Part shown: positions 9,252 to 18,596 of the stretch, piece by piece
Position numbering within the stretch: the first letter of the stretch is position 1
How the letters are laid out: each line of letters opens with the position of its first letter
Origin: Paludibaculum fermentans
Lineage (GTDB): Bacteria; Acidobacteriota; Terriglobia; Bryobacterales; Bryobacteraceae
Assembly: GCF_015277775.1 (NCBI RefSeq)
Contig: NZ_CP063849.1
Span: forward strand, 4,968,501-5,032,500
Reading direction: 5' to 3'
DNA: 64,000 bases
The notes under the pieces: model-generated
What the model saw: the letters and a program-made list of their open reading frames with translations, nothing else
Told to the model about the DNA's origin: nothing
Database searches by the model: none
Position numbers and translations under genes: made by a program

Positions 9252-10513
9252 GGTTTTTCGGCCTTCGGCGCCGCGATCTCCACGGCCGTATCGTCGGCGA
9301 GCCCGTAGCCGCCGTCCACGATCACCGTCTCTCCGCCCTTCAGCCCGGAGAGGATGGGAACCTTGCCATCAATGGTCGGCCCGGCTTCTACCTCACGCCG
9401 CTTGGCCTTCTTCTGCTCCACCACGAGGACAGTCCCCTTCCGGGTCCCTTCCTCGAATTGCAGCGCCTTCAACGGCACCCAAACCGCCTGCTTGAGCTGG
9501 CCTGTCACGATTATCAGCTCACCGAACTCTCCGGCCTTCAGCGCGCGTTTTCCGTTGGCAATCTCGCACCACGACTCCACTGTGCGCCGGGCCGGATCCA
9601 CCGCCTGGTTCACCACCGTGATCCGCCCTTCCAACTGCTCGTCATGCCGGTCTGAAGCCGTAAACACACACCGCTGCCCCACCTTCAAACCGGCGGCGCC
9701 GCTGGCCGGAACCTGCGCGCGAGCCACCGCCGTCGACAGATCGGCCACCGTGAACATCGGCGTGTCCGGCTTGGCCATGTCGCCGGGAAACACGAACTGC
9801 TCCACCACTGTTCCGGCGAACGGCGACCGGATCTCGGCAAACTGCAGCTGCGTCTCCAACAAATTTAGATGCGACTTCGCCTGCGCCAGGCGGCTCTGGG
9901 CGATGGTGATGTCGCGCTGCTTGGACTGCCCCTCCAACAGGGCCTGCGACCTTTGGGCGACTTCATACGCCGTCTTCGCCTGCGCCAAGTCCGTCTCCGC
10001 CATCACCAGGTCCCGTTGGGGAATGGCTCCCTGATCGTACAACTGCTTCCGCCGGTCGTAGAACTTCTGCGCCTGGTTCAGCGCTGTCTGCGCCGTCGCC
10101 ACCTGCCCGCGTCCGCGCTCGATGTCCGTCGGCAGCGTCGACGCGGTGGTCTTCTCCAGCGTCGCCTGGGCGTCCGTCACCGCCGCCGCCGCTTCATCCC
10201 GCTGCGCCCGCAGGTCGCGGTCGTCCAACCGCGCCAGCACCTGCCCGGCCGCCACCGTATCGCCCTTATGCACCTTCAGCTCTCGAATAGGAGCCGTCAG
10301 GCGCGCGGCCAGGTTCGCCTGTTCCCGCGCGAATACCGAGGCGGGCGCTTGCACGCTCACCTCGAGATCGCCTCGCTCCGCTCGCACCACGCCCACCTGC
10401 ACCAGCGGTTTGGCCGCCTCTTCCTCTTCGTGCCTGGCACACGCCGCCGAGCTGACCACCAGCGCAATGACGAGCATCGCGGCCCGGCCTCGTCGATTAT
10501 TCACGCGTCTCAT
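9248..10513 (-). CDS. RND efflux periplasmic adaptor (membrane fusion) lipoprotein
   Basis: A 421-residue HlyD/AcrA-type adaptor linking the RND pump to the outer-membrane channel. The N-terminus has a lipoprotein-like signal (VVSSAAC). A biotinyl-lipoyl half-motif (IRELKVHKGDTVAAGQVLARLD) is followed by a long alpha-hairpin rich in Ala/Gln (about 95-230). The second lipoyl half is at RSPFAGTVVEQFVFPGD, then beta-barrel and membrane-proximal domains. It overlaps both neighbours by four bases, so the operon order is outer-membrane channel, adaptor, pump. Confidence 0.92.
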   Translation of the reverse strand: MRRVNNRRGRAAMLVIALVVSSAACARHEEEEAAKPLVQVGVVRAERGDLEVSVQAPASVFAREQANLAARLTAPIRELKVHKGDTVAAGQVLARLDDRDLRAQRDEAAAAVTDAQATLEKTTASTLPTDIERGRGQVATAQTALNQAQKFYDRRKQLYDQGAIPQRDLVMAETDLAQAKTAYEVAQRSQALLEGQSKQRDITIAQSRLAQAKSHLNLLETQLQFAEIRSPFAGTVVEQFVFPGDMAKPDTPMFTVADLSTAVARAQVPASGAAGLKVGQRCVFTASDRHDEQLEGRITVVNQAVDPARRTVESWCEIANGKRALKAGEFGELIIVTGQLKQAVWVPLKALQFEEGTRKGTVLVVEQKKAKRREVEAGPTIDGKVPILSGLKGGETVIVDGGYGLADDTAVEIAAPKAEKP

Positions 10514-11808
10514 CGCCCGGCTGCGACCTCCAGTTCCAAGCGCGCCGTCAAATACGCCGCAATCGCCGAATAGTAGTTCGTCCGACCCTGCGCCAGCTGG
10601 TTCTGTGCCGTCACCACATCCAGCGCCGCGCCTTCGCCGCCCTCATACCGAACCCGGCTCAGCTTCAAATCCTCTTCCGAAAGCGTCACCTGGTTGCGGG
10701 TCATCTCCACCTGCCCGTACATCTGTTTCACCCGCAGCAGCGCGGCTTCGTATTCGGCCGAGAACGCCCGCTGCGCCTGGCTGCGGCTGTCCTTGACCTG
10801 CGCGGCCCTCACCTGAAACTGTCGCGCCAGGCTCAACGACCGGAACCAGTCGAACACCGGAATCGTCAACGTCCCGCCAGCCAGATAGCCGCGGTCCTGC
10901 CACGCCGGACTGACCGAATCCACGCCAAACTGAAACAGCCCGCTCAACTTGGGATACAGGTTCGACTTTGCGATCCGCGACTCCGCCTGGAAGCCGTGCA
11001 CCTGCGCGTCGTACAGCTGGAACTCCGGCCGCCGCATGTAAGCCGCATCCGGCGGCCCGCCGTTCTCCGGCACCGGCAGCGGATCGTCCAGCACATCCGC
11101 CAGCGGCAGCGGCGTCGCCACATCCTCGGTCCAGAACGATGCCAGTTCCTGGTTCGCCAGCCGCGCCGCGAGTTGCGCCGTATCCGCCGCCTGCCGCAGG
11201 AACGCCGCCTGCGCGGACGCCTTCACCACATCCGCCCGCGCGGCTTCCCCGCCCTTCCACAGCAGGTTCACCCTCTGTTCGAAGGCTTCGCTCTCTGCCA
11301 GTGATGTCTTCAGCGCCGCTTCGATATGCCGCGCCAGCAGGGTCCGGTAGTAGGCGTCCGAGACCGCTTTCCGCAGATCCCGCTCCGCCACGGCCGCCGA
11401 GGCGGAAGCTGCATCCTGCGTCGCTCTCGCACGGGCCAGGTCGGCCCTCAGCCGGCCAGACGTGTCGATCTCCTGGATTACGTTGACCAGGGCCGTGAAC
11501 TCCCGCACCCCGTTCATCGCAACGAAACTCATCGTCGAGCGGTCCAGCCGGCTGGGGCTGTTATACATGTAGCTCGACGTGATCTCGGATTGAGGCAGGA
11601 AACCCGCGCGAGCCTGGCGCACTTCCAGCGAAGCGATGTCGCGCTCTTTTCGAGCCACGCTCGCCGCCGACGGCACCGCCAGTGCCTTATGGATGCAGTC
11701 TGCCAGCGTGAGGGGCGTCGAGGGGGCGGCCGGAGACTGCGCGAATGACATCAGGCAGCCGGCTGTGAACAGTGCAAGCCTCGCCGGGAAATAGGGTAGG
11801 TCGCTCAC
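10510..11808 (-). CDS. TolC-family outer-membrane efflux protein
   Basis: About 432 residues from the GTG at 11808. The frame stays open upstream to another GTG at 11850, but neither has a strong Shine-Dalgarno. The 11808 start gives a usable signal peptide (YFPARLALFTAGCLMSFAQS) followed by PLTLADCIHKAL, the standard opening of mature TolC-like proteins. Two outer-membrane-efflux repeats of long helices follow, with the second starting near RRPEFQLYDAQVHG. It is the first gene of the efflux operon and overlaps the adaptor by four bases. Confidence 0.88.
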   Translation of the reverse strand: MSDLPYFPARLALFTAGCLMSFAQSPAAPSTPLTLADCIHKALAVPSAASVARKERDIASLEVRQARAGFLPQSEITSSYMYNSPSRLDRSTMSFVAMNGVREFTALVNVIQEIDTSGRLRADLARARATQDAASASAAVAERDLRKAVSDAYYRTLLARHIEAALKTSLAESEAFEQRVNLLWKGGEAARADVVKASAQAAFLRQAADTAQLAARLANQELASFWTEDVATPLPLADVLDDPLPVPENGGPPDAAYMRRPEFQLYDAQVHGFQAESRIAKSNLYPKLSGLFQFGVDSVSPAWQDRGYLAGGTLTIPVFDWFRSLSLARQFQVRAAQVKDSRSQAQRAFSAEYEAALLRVKQMYGQVEMTRNQVTLSEEDLKLSRVRYEGGEGAALDVVTAQNQLAQGRTNYYSAIAAYLTARLELEVAAGR

Positions 11809-11889
11809 CTTGATCCAATAGCAACTACACCATATCGTGCCCGGTCGCACCGGGGCAAAGTGAGCCGGAGGATCAAGCCGAAAGACGGG

Positions 11890-13728
11890 TCAATTGCTGG
11901 TCAGAGGCGGCGGCGGAACGATTGGCGGTTTCGGCAGGTCGTCCGTGTTGGGCTCCAGCTCCAGCTCTTCAAACAGTACCGGCGGCGCGACGACGGAAGC
12001 CCCGACGACGAAATTCCCCGCTCCCATCAATGCCATGGGAGCCCCATTCTCGAGCCAGTCGAACTGATACTCCTCACTGCCGGCGGCCACGATGTCGCGG
12101 AACGCCCTTGTACCCAGCGAACGGAAGCGCATGCCACGCACCAGTTCCTCACGCCCATCCGGGAAGACCTTAAAGACCATCACCGGAGAGGACACCGGAC
12201 GCCCGCCGGCGCCCGAACGGCTGGCCCGCATGATCGTCCGTCTCAATTCATCAGTCGAACCAGCGGAGGGAAAGTCCATTTTCTTGACCAGCATGCCGTA
12301 GGGCTTGCTCTGGGTCTTGATCATCTCAATCAGACGCGCCTTCAGCGCACTTTCACTCTCACTCTTCGACACCCGCACGAACAGATTCGAGGTCCGCGCC
12401 ATCTTGGCCCCAAATCCGCCGGGAAGCCGGGCGTGGCCAGTGGTTTTCGTCAGGCCGCGAACCGGCGTCCGGGTGGTCAGCAGGGTCTTCAAAACACCCT
12501 TCTCCACGACGGTTACGGGCTCAGGAGCGACCCCTTCCAGATCGGCAGCGTAATGCCCCACCAACGGCCTCTTCTTATATTCCTGCAGGGTGGCGTCGTC
12601 CACCATGTCCATCCATTCGGGCAGGACCCGCGAACCCAAACGGCTCTCCAGCTCGGTCGCAGCCATCGGATAGGACCGGCCCGGCTCCGTCACCGGCCGC
12701 CGTTGTGGACACAACTGATAACTGAAGACTTCCGCGAACACTTGAGCCGCTGCCTGGCCGGAAAACAACACCGGCCCCGTATAGGATTCGCCTACCGGAG
12801 CAGCCGCAACCGTACTCAGGTTCTTTGCAACCTCTTCCACCGTCGCGCGCAGTTCCGGCTCCGTGGGGAGCTTGCTTGGATCCAGGGACGTTACGCACGC
12901 CCCGTCATAGACCGCCATTCCATCCGGACACTGTTGGGAGCCTCTCGCCCGCACGTACGCAATCCGGTCATTCACCCGCACGGCCGTGGCTTCGGTATTG
13001 ACGAGGTAGGTATTCCCCTGCGACGTCTCGAAATCGACACTGGAAGAGGTGATCCCGGGGTACTTGAGGAAAACGGCCGACAAGGCCTTCACCCGGCTGC
13101 TCCAGGCGTCATCATCCACTTTGATTCGCCTGGGTTCCTCGAACAGGGCCCGCCGCGGCGCCGGCCAGAAATCGTTCAACGGTTCCGCCACGGTCACGCC
13201 GCGCAGGGCAGCCTGCTTCCGGCCGATCGCCTCGGCCGCGGTCTTGTACATGCGGTCCAGCGCCAGCCAGATCTGCGTCCTCAATGCGACCAGATCGTTA
13301 TCCAACGGCAGCGAGCCATCGTCATACCGTGTACCGGAGTAGTAATCCGTGAAGATGGAGTTTGAGTTATCCATCTGCGGAGAACCCACGCGCACCTGGA
13401 CCCGCATCGGCCGCATCTTCGTCCGATTCGGCTCGAACAGCGCACCCAGCATCGCCGACACACTAAACGACTCAGCATCATCCAACGCCACATCCGCGTA
13501 GTACACGGCCTCGCCCATGGTCCGGAGCGTCTTCACCCGGGATAGTTCCTGCAGCATAGCCCGCAGAATCGGGTCCGCCGCCATGGCCGCATTCAATTTC
13601 GCCTGATGGGCGGCCCAGGCCGGGTCGGGCTCCGCGCCCGCCGGTTTGTCCTGCGCCCACGCCTTCGATACCAGCAGCCGGGAGGATGCCGCTAACCCAG
13701 TCCACAGCCAACCTCTACGTGAAATCAC
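11890..13728 (-). CDS. TldD-like exported protein lacking the metalloprotease motif
   Basis: A 612-residue protein with an export signal (MISRRGWLWTGLAASSRLLVSKAWA). It is alignable by eye with the upstream TldD homologue along most of its length. Matching blocks include VEKGVLKTLLTTRTPV against VEKGILKTFLMSRTPI and GHARLPGGFG against GHGRRQPG. Where the partner has HEIFGH, this protein reads AEVFSY (Ala332, Glu333, Tyr336), so both metal-binding histidines are gone. The Cys of the C-terminal block is also absent. This resembles the TldD/TldE pairing of one active and one inactive subunit, but here both are exported. Its start overlaps the partner's stop by four bases. Confidence 0.8.
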   Translation of the reverse strand: MISRRGWLWTGLAASSRLLVSKAWAQDKPAGAEPDPAWAAHQAKLNAAMAADPILRAMLQELSRVKTLRTMGEAVYYADVALDDAESFSVSAMLGALFEPNRTKMRPMRVQVRVGSPQMDNSNSIFTDYYSGTRYDDGSLPLDNDLVALRTQIWLALDRMYKTAAEAIGRKQAALRGVTVAEPLNDFWPAPRRALFEEPRRIKVDDDAWSSRVKALSAVFLKYPGITSSSVDFETSQGNTYLVNTEATAVRVNDRIAYVRARGSQQCPDGMAVYDGACVTSLDPSKLPTEPELRATVEEVAKNLSTVAAAPVGESYTGPVLFSGQAAAQVFAEVFSYQLCPQRRPVTEPGRSYPMAATELESRLGSRVLPEWMDMVDDATLQEYKKRPLVGHYAADLEGVAPEPVTVVEKGVLKTLLTTRTPVRGLTKTTGHARLPGGFGAKMARTSNLFVRVSKSESESALKARLIEMIKTQSKPYGMLVKKMDFPSAGSTDELRRTIMRASRSGAGGRPVSSPVMVFKVFPDGREELVRGMRFRSLGTRAFRDIVAAGSEEYQFDWLENGAPMALMGAGNFVVGASVVAPPVLFEELELEPNTDDLPKPPIVPPPPLTSN

Positions 13729-15467
13729 TGAATCACCTCCGGCCCGGCCTGGTTCAAGTCGGGACGGGGCCGCGGCAACAAGGGGGGTAGATCCTTGCCC
13801 CCGGCTTTGCGTTGAATCTCAATCTCGGAAACCAGCAAGGCCGGCGAAACGGCCGCCACCGGAACACTGCCCGACTCGGCGCCGCAGTAGCCGTTGAACA
13901 CTTCGCTGCGGTTGGAAGTCGCCATGATCTTCGCAAAACTGGCCAGCGGCGTACCTACAATGTCCGCGCCGCGGACCATCTCGTCCGGCCGCCCATCGGC
14001 ATAAACCCGATAGACCACCAGCGGAATCACCGTGAAGGCTTGCAGCCCCTGGCGCCTCGTCGTTGTGTAGCCGCCCGTCACCTGCTCGAAGTACAGGCCA
14101 TACGGTTTCTTCTGCTTCACCAACTCGGCAATCAGCATCTTCTTGAGCTCGGCATCGGAGACTTGGTTCGTCGAATCAACGAACAGGTTCGACTGCCGCG
14201 ATACCACTTCGAGCCCCGGTTGCCTGCGCCCGTGACCGTTCGACTTCGCAAACCCGGGAATCGGCGTCCGCGACATGAGAAAGGTCTTGAGAATCCCCTT
14301 CTCCACCAACTGGACCGGCTGCGCCGCCACACCTTCATCATCGAAGGCATACCAGCCGTTCAGGTCGGTCCTGTCCAGGGAACTCTTGGTCGCGTCAAAA
14401 CGCACCGACAGGAACTCAGGCAGCACCGGCTTCCCCACCGAACTGGAGAAAGTCTGCCCTTCAGTCTCATCGCGCTGCCGGTGACCTTCCACACGGTGGC
14501 CGAAGATCTCGTGGAAGAAGACGCCGGCCGCACGCCCGGACAGGATCGCCGGGCCGACGTAAGGATCCGCGGGCGCCGCTCTCAGCAGCTTCGCCAGGTC
14601 GTCGGCCATCTTGCGCACGGAAGCCAGCAATACGTCGTCCTTGGGCAGATGCGTTGGGTCATCCGCTTCAAAACTGTCGGTCGTGACCAGGTCATTGCCG
14701 TCATAGGACTTGGCTCGCGCCGTGATGAAAATCCGATAGAAGTTGCGTCCATGCTGAATCCGGCTGCCCTCTGACGACACAAACGTGCGGACCTCGCGCC
14801 GGAAGGCCAGGCTGACTTCCGACCGGAGCACTCCGCTGAACTGCCCGAACTCGTTCGAAATCCTCTTGATACGAGGCGTCCACTCCTCCACCGAGAACTT
14901 GTAGCGCGGCACCGCCTGTACCGCCGTCACTGCCTGCTCCGTCGAGAAGTCGGGCGCTGCTTTTTCCTGGCCGGATTTCACCTGGGAAGAGCTGCGCACC
15001 CGCAGATACCGCTCCGCCGCCGCCCGCCACGCCCGGTCCGTCTCCCGCCAGGCCGTGCGGGCAATCGCATCGGGTTTGTCTTCCACTGGAATGCTGGCGG
15101 CTGCCGCGAAACGCGGGCGGTCACCTTCCAGCAAATGGTAGTTGTCCAGCTCCGCTGAACCTACCCTGACGGAACAGTCCAGGAATCGCCGGCGATAGAC
15201 GCCCTTTGTCTGGATGGCTCCCAGTGACGCGGTCAAGCCGCTGCTCTCTTCGTCCGTCACACTGTACGAAATGAAGTACGGAGCAGGATCGGCCTTTGAC
15301 TTCAGGGCCTGAAAATTCCGGTCCAACTCCTTGGCCAGGATGTCTAGCAGCGCGGATTCAGCCGCCGGCTTGCCCGCGTTCGGCTTCGCCGCCGGTGGCG
15401 CCGCGCCCACCAGAGCCAAGCTGAATGCAACGGCCGCCAGTTGGAAAATAAGCCCCTTGAAACGCAC
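13725..15467 (-). CDS. exported TldD-family metalloprotease
   Basis: A 580-residue member of the TldD/PmbA (U62) family. The N-terminal signal peptide is GLIFQLAAVAFSLALVGAAPP. The zinc motif HEIFGHRVEGH is at residues 319-329, giving the HExxxH pattern that defines the active TldD subunit, and a conserved Cys follows in NGYCGAESG near the C-terminus. Cytoplasmic E. coli TldD/TldE trims peptides such as microcin B17 precursor. An exported version would act in the periplasm, and its substrate is unknown. It forms a two-gene operon with the catalytically dead paralogue downstream (stop/start overlap). Confidence 0.85.
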   Translation of the reverse strand: MRFKGLIFQLAAVAFSLALVGAAPPAAKPNAGKPAAESALLDILAKELDRNFQALKSKADPAPYFISYSVTDEESSGLTASLGAIQTKGVYRRRFLDCSVRVGSAELDNYHLLEGDRPRFAAAASIPVEDKPDAIARTAWRETDRAWRAAAERYLRVRSSSQVKSGQEKAAPDFSTEQAVTAVQAVPRYKFSVEEWTPRIKRISNEFGQFSGVLRSEVSLAFRREVRTFVSSEGSRIQHGRNFYRIFITARAKSYDGNDLVTTDSFEADDPTHLPKDDVLLASVRKMADDLAKLLRAAPADPYVGPAILSGRAAGVFFHEIFGHRVEGHRQRDETEGQTFSSSVGKPVLPEFLSVRFDATKSSLDRTDLNGWYAFDDEGVAAQPVQLVEKGILKTFLMSRTPIPGFAKSNGHGRRQPGLEVVSRQSNLFVDSTNQVSDAELKKMLIAELVKQKKPYGLYFEQVTGGYTTTRRQGLQAFTVIPLVVYRVYADGRPDEMVRGADIVGTPLASFAKIMATSNRSEVFNGYCGAESGSVPVAAVSPALLVSEIEIQRKAGGKDLPPLLPRPRPDLNQAGPEVIQ

Positions 15468-15512
15468 GTCTGTCAGGATATCACGCGCCTTTCCAGCACT
15501 ATCCGCCGAAGC

Positions 15513-16184
15513 CTAGGCCAGCGGCGAGTACCCCACGGCCGGCTGGACCGGAATCACGCCACGGATCCGCATCCCATTCAGCGCCAGCCCGTAACGGCCA
15601 TGGACCCCCGTCTTTTCAAAGATGTGCTTCAGGTGGATCTTCACCGTACCCGGCCGGATGCCCAACTCCAGCGCGATCTCCTTGTTCTTCATGCCCTGCT
15701 CCACCAGCCCGAGCACCTGCTGCTCCCGCATCGTCAGGTCGTTCCGGCTCGGCCGTTCGTGCCGCGTCGTATCCCGGAATACGCAGTCTTCCATCCAGGT
15801 GGCCCCATCGGAAACGGCCCGGATGCACGTCAGGATCGTGGCCAAGTCCGCCGTCTTCCGCAGCAGCCCGCGAGCACCCGCCTGCAGAAGCCGCAGCGCT
15901 TCCGCTTCGTTCATCGAATTGCCCCAGACGATGGTGCCGACATCCGGCATCGACTCCCGCAGTTCCGTTAGCGCGGAAATCACCGCCTGCTGCCCGAAGC
16001 CCTTGTCCAGCACGAGGGTTTGCACGGGTTGCTGCCGTGCCAGTTGCAGGCCAACCAGTAGATTCGGCACCGCCCACCGGCAGGTCAGATCCTCACTGCC
16101 GCCCAATAGTGCCCTGATCCCCTCGGCCGTGGCAGGCTGGGTCTCGCACAATCCAACACTACTTTTGTAGTTACCTTGAGTCAT
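15513..16184 (-). CDS. NarL/LuxR-type response regulator
   Basis: A 223-residue two-domain regulator. Residues 1-140 look like a divergent receiver domain: an aspartate in TLVLDKGFG at the expected phospho-acceptor position and a lysine in LLRKTADL. The usual acidic pair near the N-terminus is weak. Residues 150-210 are a LuxR helix-turn-helix (LTMREQQVLGLVEQG, then NKEIALELGIRPGTVKIHL). No histidine kinase is adjacent. It is divergent from the CpaE-like gene across 184 bases and may regulate it, which is inference. Confidence 0.88.
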   Translation of the reverse strand: MTQGNYKSSVGLCETQPATAEGIRALLGGSEDLTCRWAVPNLLVGLQLARQQPVQTLVLDKGFGQQAVISALTELRESMPDVGTIVWGNSMNEAEALRLLQAGARGLLRKTADLATILTCIRAVSDGATWMEDCVFRDTTRHERPSRNDLTMREQQVLGLVEQGMKNKEIALELGIRPGTVKIHLKHIFEKTGVHGRYGLALNGMRIRGVIPVQPAVGYSPLA

Positions 16185-16368
16185 AGGAACAACTTGCGAA
16201 TCGAACTCCGCTCCTCAACCAGTCAGCCGGCCTACATCCGCTGCGCCAGCTTTGTTTGCTGGACCGGTCTTCTGGGAACTTAGTCCCATGAGGGGGGCAA
16301 CCCTCTCAAGTTTTCCGTTTCAATTACCGATAGGTCCTATGTAAGGTCTAGCCTCAGAAGGGATCTTG
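16185..16368. promoter_or_regulatory. divergent intergenic region with hairpins, cpaE-side leader
   Basis: The gap between the LuxR-type regulator and the CpaE-like gene contains several dyads. These are CCAGC-TTTGTTT-GCTGG (16246-16262), GGGA-ACTTAG-TCCC just downstream, and GAGGG-GGGCAA-CCCTC followed by a short T-rich stretch. A small palindrome, ATAGG-T-CCTAT, lies at about 16331-16341. They could be operator sites or a structured 5' leader. A match to a known riboswitch was not convincing. Confidence 0.35.
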
Positions 16369-17571
16369 ATGTCCGCCTCCTCGACCAGTCACAATTTCGG
16401 CCAATGGAAAATCCTGGTCATCTGCCCCAACCCGAAACTGAGTGGGGAACTCACTCCTTTGTTGGCGGAGCACGTCCCGTTCTCGCCCGCGATTGAACTC
16501 AAGGAATATCCCACCCGGGCCCTGCTGGGCGACGCTTTACAGGAACAGGGGATCAACCTCTGCTTTGTCGATGTCGAGACCAATCGGGAGTGGGCGCTCG
16601 CGCTGCTCAGCGACCTCTCCATGCTCGATTCCAAATTGCCCATCGTGGCCTTGCATGCCGGCAACGACTCCGAGTTTATCCTGCGCACACTTCGCCAGGG
16701 CGCCACGGAATTCCTGTTCCAGCCCCTCACCGCCGAGCATTTCATCTCCGCAATGGAGCGGCTCTCCGCCCAGCATCGCGGCAAGGGCCTGGCAAACGCC
16801 AAGGTCTACTGCGTCATGCCGGCCAAAGGCGCTTGCGGCGCCTCCACCATTGCCTGCAATCTCGCTCATTACTACCGCAAGCTCGGCACTAAAAAGGTCC
16901 TGCTCGCCGACCTCGACCCACTCACCGGCACCATCTCCTTCCAACTGAAGCTGAAGCAGACGTACAGTTTCATGGAGGCCCTCACTCGAGGCGGCCAACT
17001 GGACGAAGACATCTGGAAAGGCATGGTCCAGTCCGCCGGAGGCGTGGATGTCGCGCTCGCCCCAGATCAGCCCGTCCATGGCATCGACGAGAACTACAAT
17101 GCCGCCGCCATCATCGACTTCGCCCGCTCCATGTACGAAGTCGTCATTCTTGACTGCAATGGCGCGTATGGGCAGTGGAGCCTCACCCTGGCCCGGCTCT
17201 GCGACGAACTGCTCCTCGTCACCACCAACGAACTCCCGGCTTTGCAGGCCACCCAACGCTCTCTCGCTTACCTCGACCGCAATCGCGTCGACCGTTCCAA
17301 GATCCGCATCCTCGTGAATCGCTACCACAAGGACATCGGCCTCAGCCGCGACGTCATCGAGGCCGCACTCCATTGCGATGTCTACCACCTCATCCCCAGC
17401 GACTATGAGGATGTGCAAAAGGCTCTCGTGGAAGGCAAGCCCATCCCGCCCGGAGCCGCTGTCGGACGCAGCCTCATGGCCCTGGCCGAAAAGCTCTCCG
17501 GCAAGGAAGCCACCAGCGTGGCGCCCAAGACGTCCTCGCTGTCCAGCCTGTTCAGCTTCCTGCGGAAGTAA
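16369..17571 (+). CDS. CpaE/TadZ-like pilus-assembly ATPase (receiver-like plus MinD-like)
   Basis: A 400-residue protein. An upstream in-frame TTG at 16366 exists, but ATG 16369 has an AGAAGGGA Shine-Dalgarno at suitable spacing. Residues about 15-140 form a receiver-like fold (NLCFVDVET near the phospho site). Residues about 145-375 are a MinD/ParA-type P-loop domain with the deviant Walker A motif AKGACGASTIACNLA, strand LLADLDPLTGT and VVILDCNG. TadZ/CpaE proteins localise Tad/Flp pilus assembly in the cytoplasm. Tad-type minor pilin genes occur 16 kb away (32.8-35.6 kb), but no CpaF ATPase or secretin is in the window. Confidence 0.85.
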   Translation: MSASSTSHNFGQWKILVICPNPKLSGELTPLLAEHVPFSPAIELKEYPTRALLGDALQEQGINLCFVDVETNREWALALLSDLSMLDSKLPIVALHAGNDSEFILRTLRQGATEFLFQPLTAEHFISAMERLSAQHRGKGLANAKVYCVMPAKGACGASTIACNLAHYYRKLGTKKVLLADLDPLTGTISFQLKLKQTYSFMEALTRGGQLDEDIWKGMVQSAGGVDVALAPDQPVHGIDENYNAAAIIDFARSMYEVVILDCNGAYGQWSLTLARLCDELLLVTTNELPALQATQRSLAYLDRNRVDRSKIRILVNRYHKDIGLSRDVIEAALHCDVYHLIPSDYEDVQKALVEGKPIPPGAAVGRSLMALAEKLSGKEATSVAPKTSSLSSLFSFLRK

Positions 17572-17606
17572 CTCGCGCCAGCGGGTTCCGGTACAATCGT
17601 CGAAGC

Positions 17607-18596
17607 TTGCTGGAACTCGATTCACCCCTGGCCAAGAGCTGGATCGCCGCCAGACTGTCGCTCGATCCCGACCACCTCCACGTGGAATCACTGGGCGGTG
17701 GTGTCTCCAATCACGTGCTGCTCGTGCGCGCACCCGGCCTCCACTGCGTCTTCAAACAATCCCTCGAGCGGCTGCGGGTCGAACAGGAATGGCTCTGCCG
17801 CCGCGACCGCATCTTCCGCGAATCTCAAATCATGCGCGATTTGGCAGGATTGCTCCCGCCCGGCAGCGTCCCCGCCATCCTGTTGGAGGATCGGGAGAAC
17901 TTCCTCTTCGCCATGGAAGCCGCTCCGGAAGAAGCCCAGCCCTGGAAGACGCCGCTGCTCCAAGGCGAAGTCAACCTTGACCTCGCCGCCCGAGCCGGCA
18001 ACTTACTCGGGACCTGGATCCGCGAAAGTGGACGGCATCCGCAGTGGCGCTCCGATTATGGCGACCAGACGGTCTTTCACGAGCTGCGAGTGGACCCGTA
18101 TTACCGCAGCACCGCCGCCAGGCATCCCCACCTCGCCGATCATTTCGCCGCGCTAATCCAGGAATCCGCCCAGCGCAACGTTTCTCTCGTGCACGGCGAC
18201 TTCAGCCCAAAGAACCTGCTGGTGACCGGTCAATCGATGATGACGATCGACTGGGAGGTGGTCCATTGGGGCGATCCCTCTTTCGACGCCGCCTTCCTCA
18301 CCAACCATCTCCTCCTGAAAGCCTTCCACCGACGCGAAAGCCGGAGCGCCTACGCCGCCGCCGCGTCCGCTTTCTGGAGCGCACTGCTCGAAACCACCGG
18401 CCCGGAACACCCCTGGCTCGAATCCGCCGCCATGCGCCATCTCGGCTGTCTCCTCCTGGCCCGGGTCGACGGCAAATCCCCGGCCGAATACCTGACCACC
18501 GAGTCCGTCCGCGACCAGGTCCGCGACGCCGCCCGGCAGTTGATCCTCACCCCTCCGGCCTCCGCCGCCGGCGCCTTCGAAAGAGTGTTTTCATGA
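17607..18596 (+). CDS. APH/MTR-kinase-like phosphotransferase
   Basis: A 329-residue protein of the aminoglycoside phosphotransferase/choline kinase fold. The TTG at 17607 is the first start in frame. The catalytic loop LVHGDFSPKNLL and the metal-binding IDWEVVHWGDPSFD are both clear, and the N-lobe has LGGGVSNHVLLV as a glycine-rich loop. It overlaps the enolase-like gene by four bases (ATGA), so the two are translationally coupled and probably act in one pathway: phosphorylation of a small molecule, then enolase-type chemistry. The substrate is unknown; 5-methylthioribose is one possibility from family resemblance only. Confidence 0.8.
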   Translation: MLELDSPLAKSWIAARLSLDPDHLHVESLGGGVSNHVLLVRAPGLHCVFKQSLERLRVEQEWLCRRDRIFRESQIMRDLAGLLPPGSVPAILLEDRENFLFAMEAAPEEAQPWKTPLLQGEVNLDLAARAGNLLGTWIRESGRHPQWRSDYGDQTVFHELRVDPYYRSTAARHPHLADHFAALIQESAQRNVSLVHGDFSPKNLLVTGQSMMTIDWEVVHWGDPSFDAAFLTNHLLLKAFHRRESRSAYAAAASAFWSALLETTGPEHPWLESAAMRHLGCLLLARVDGKSPAEYLTTESVRDQVRDAARQLILTPPASAAGAFERVFS

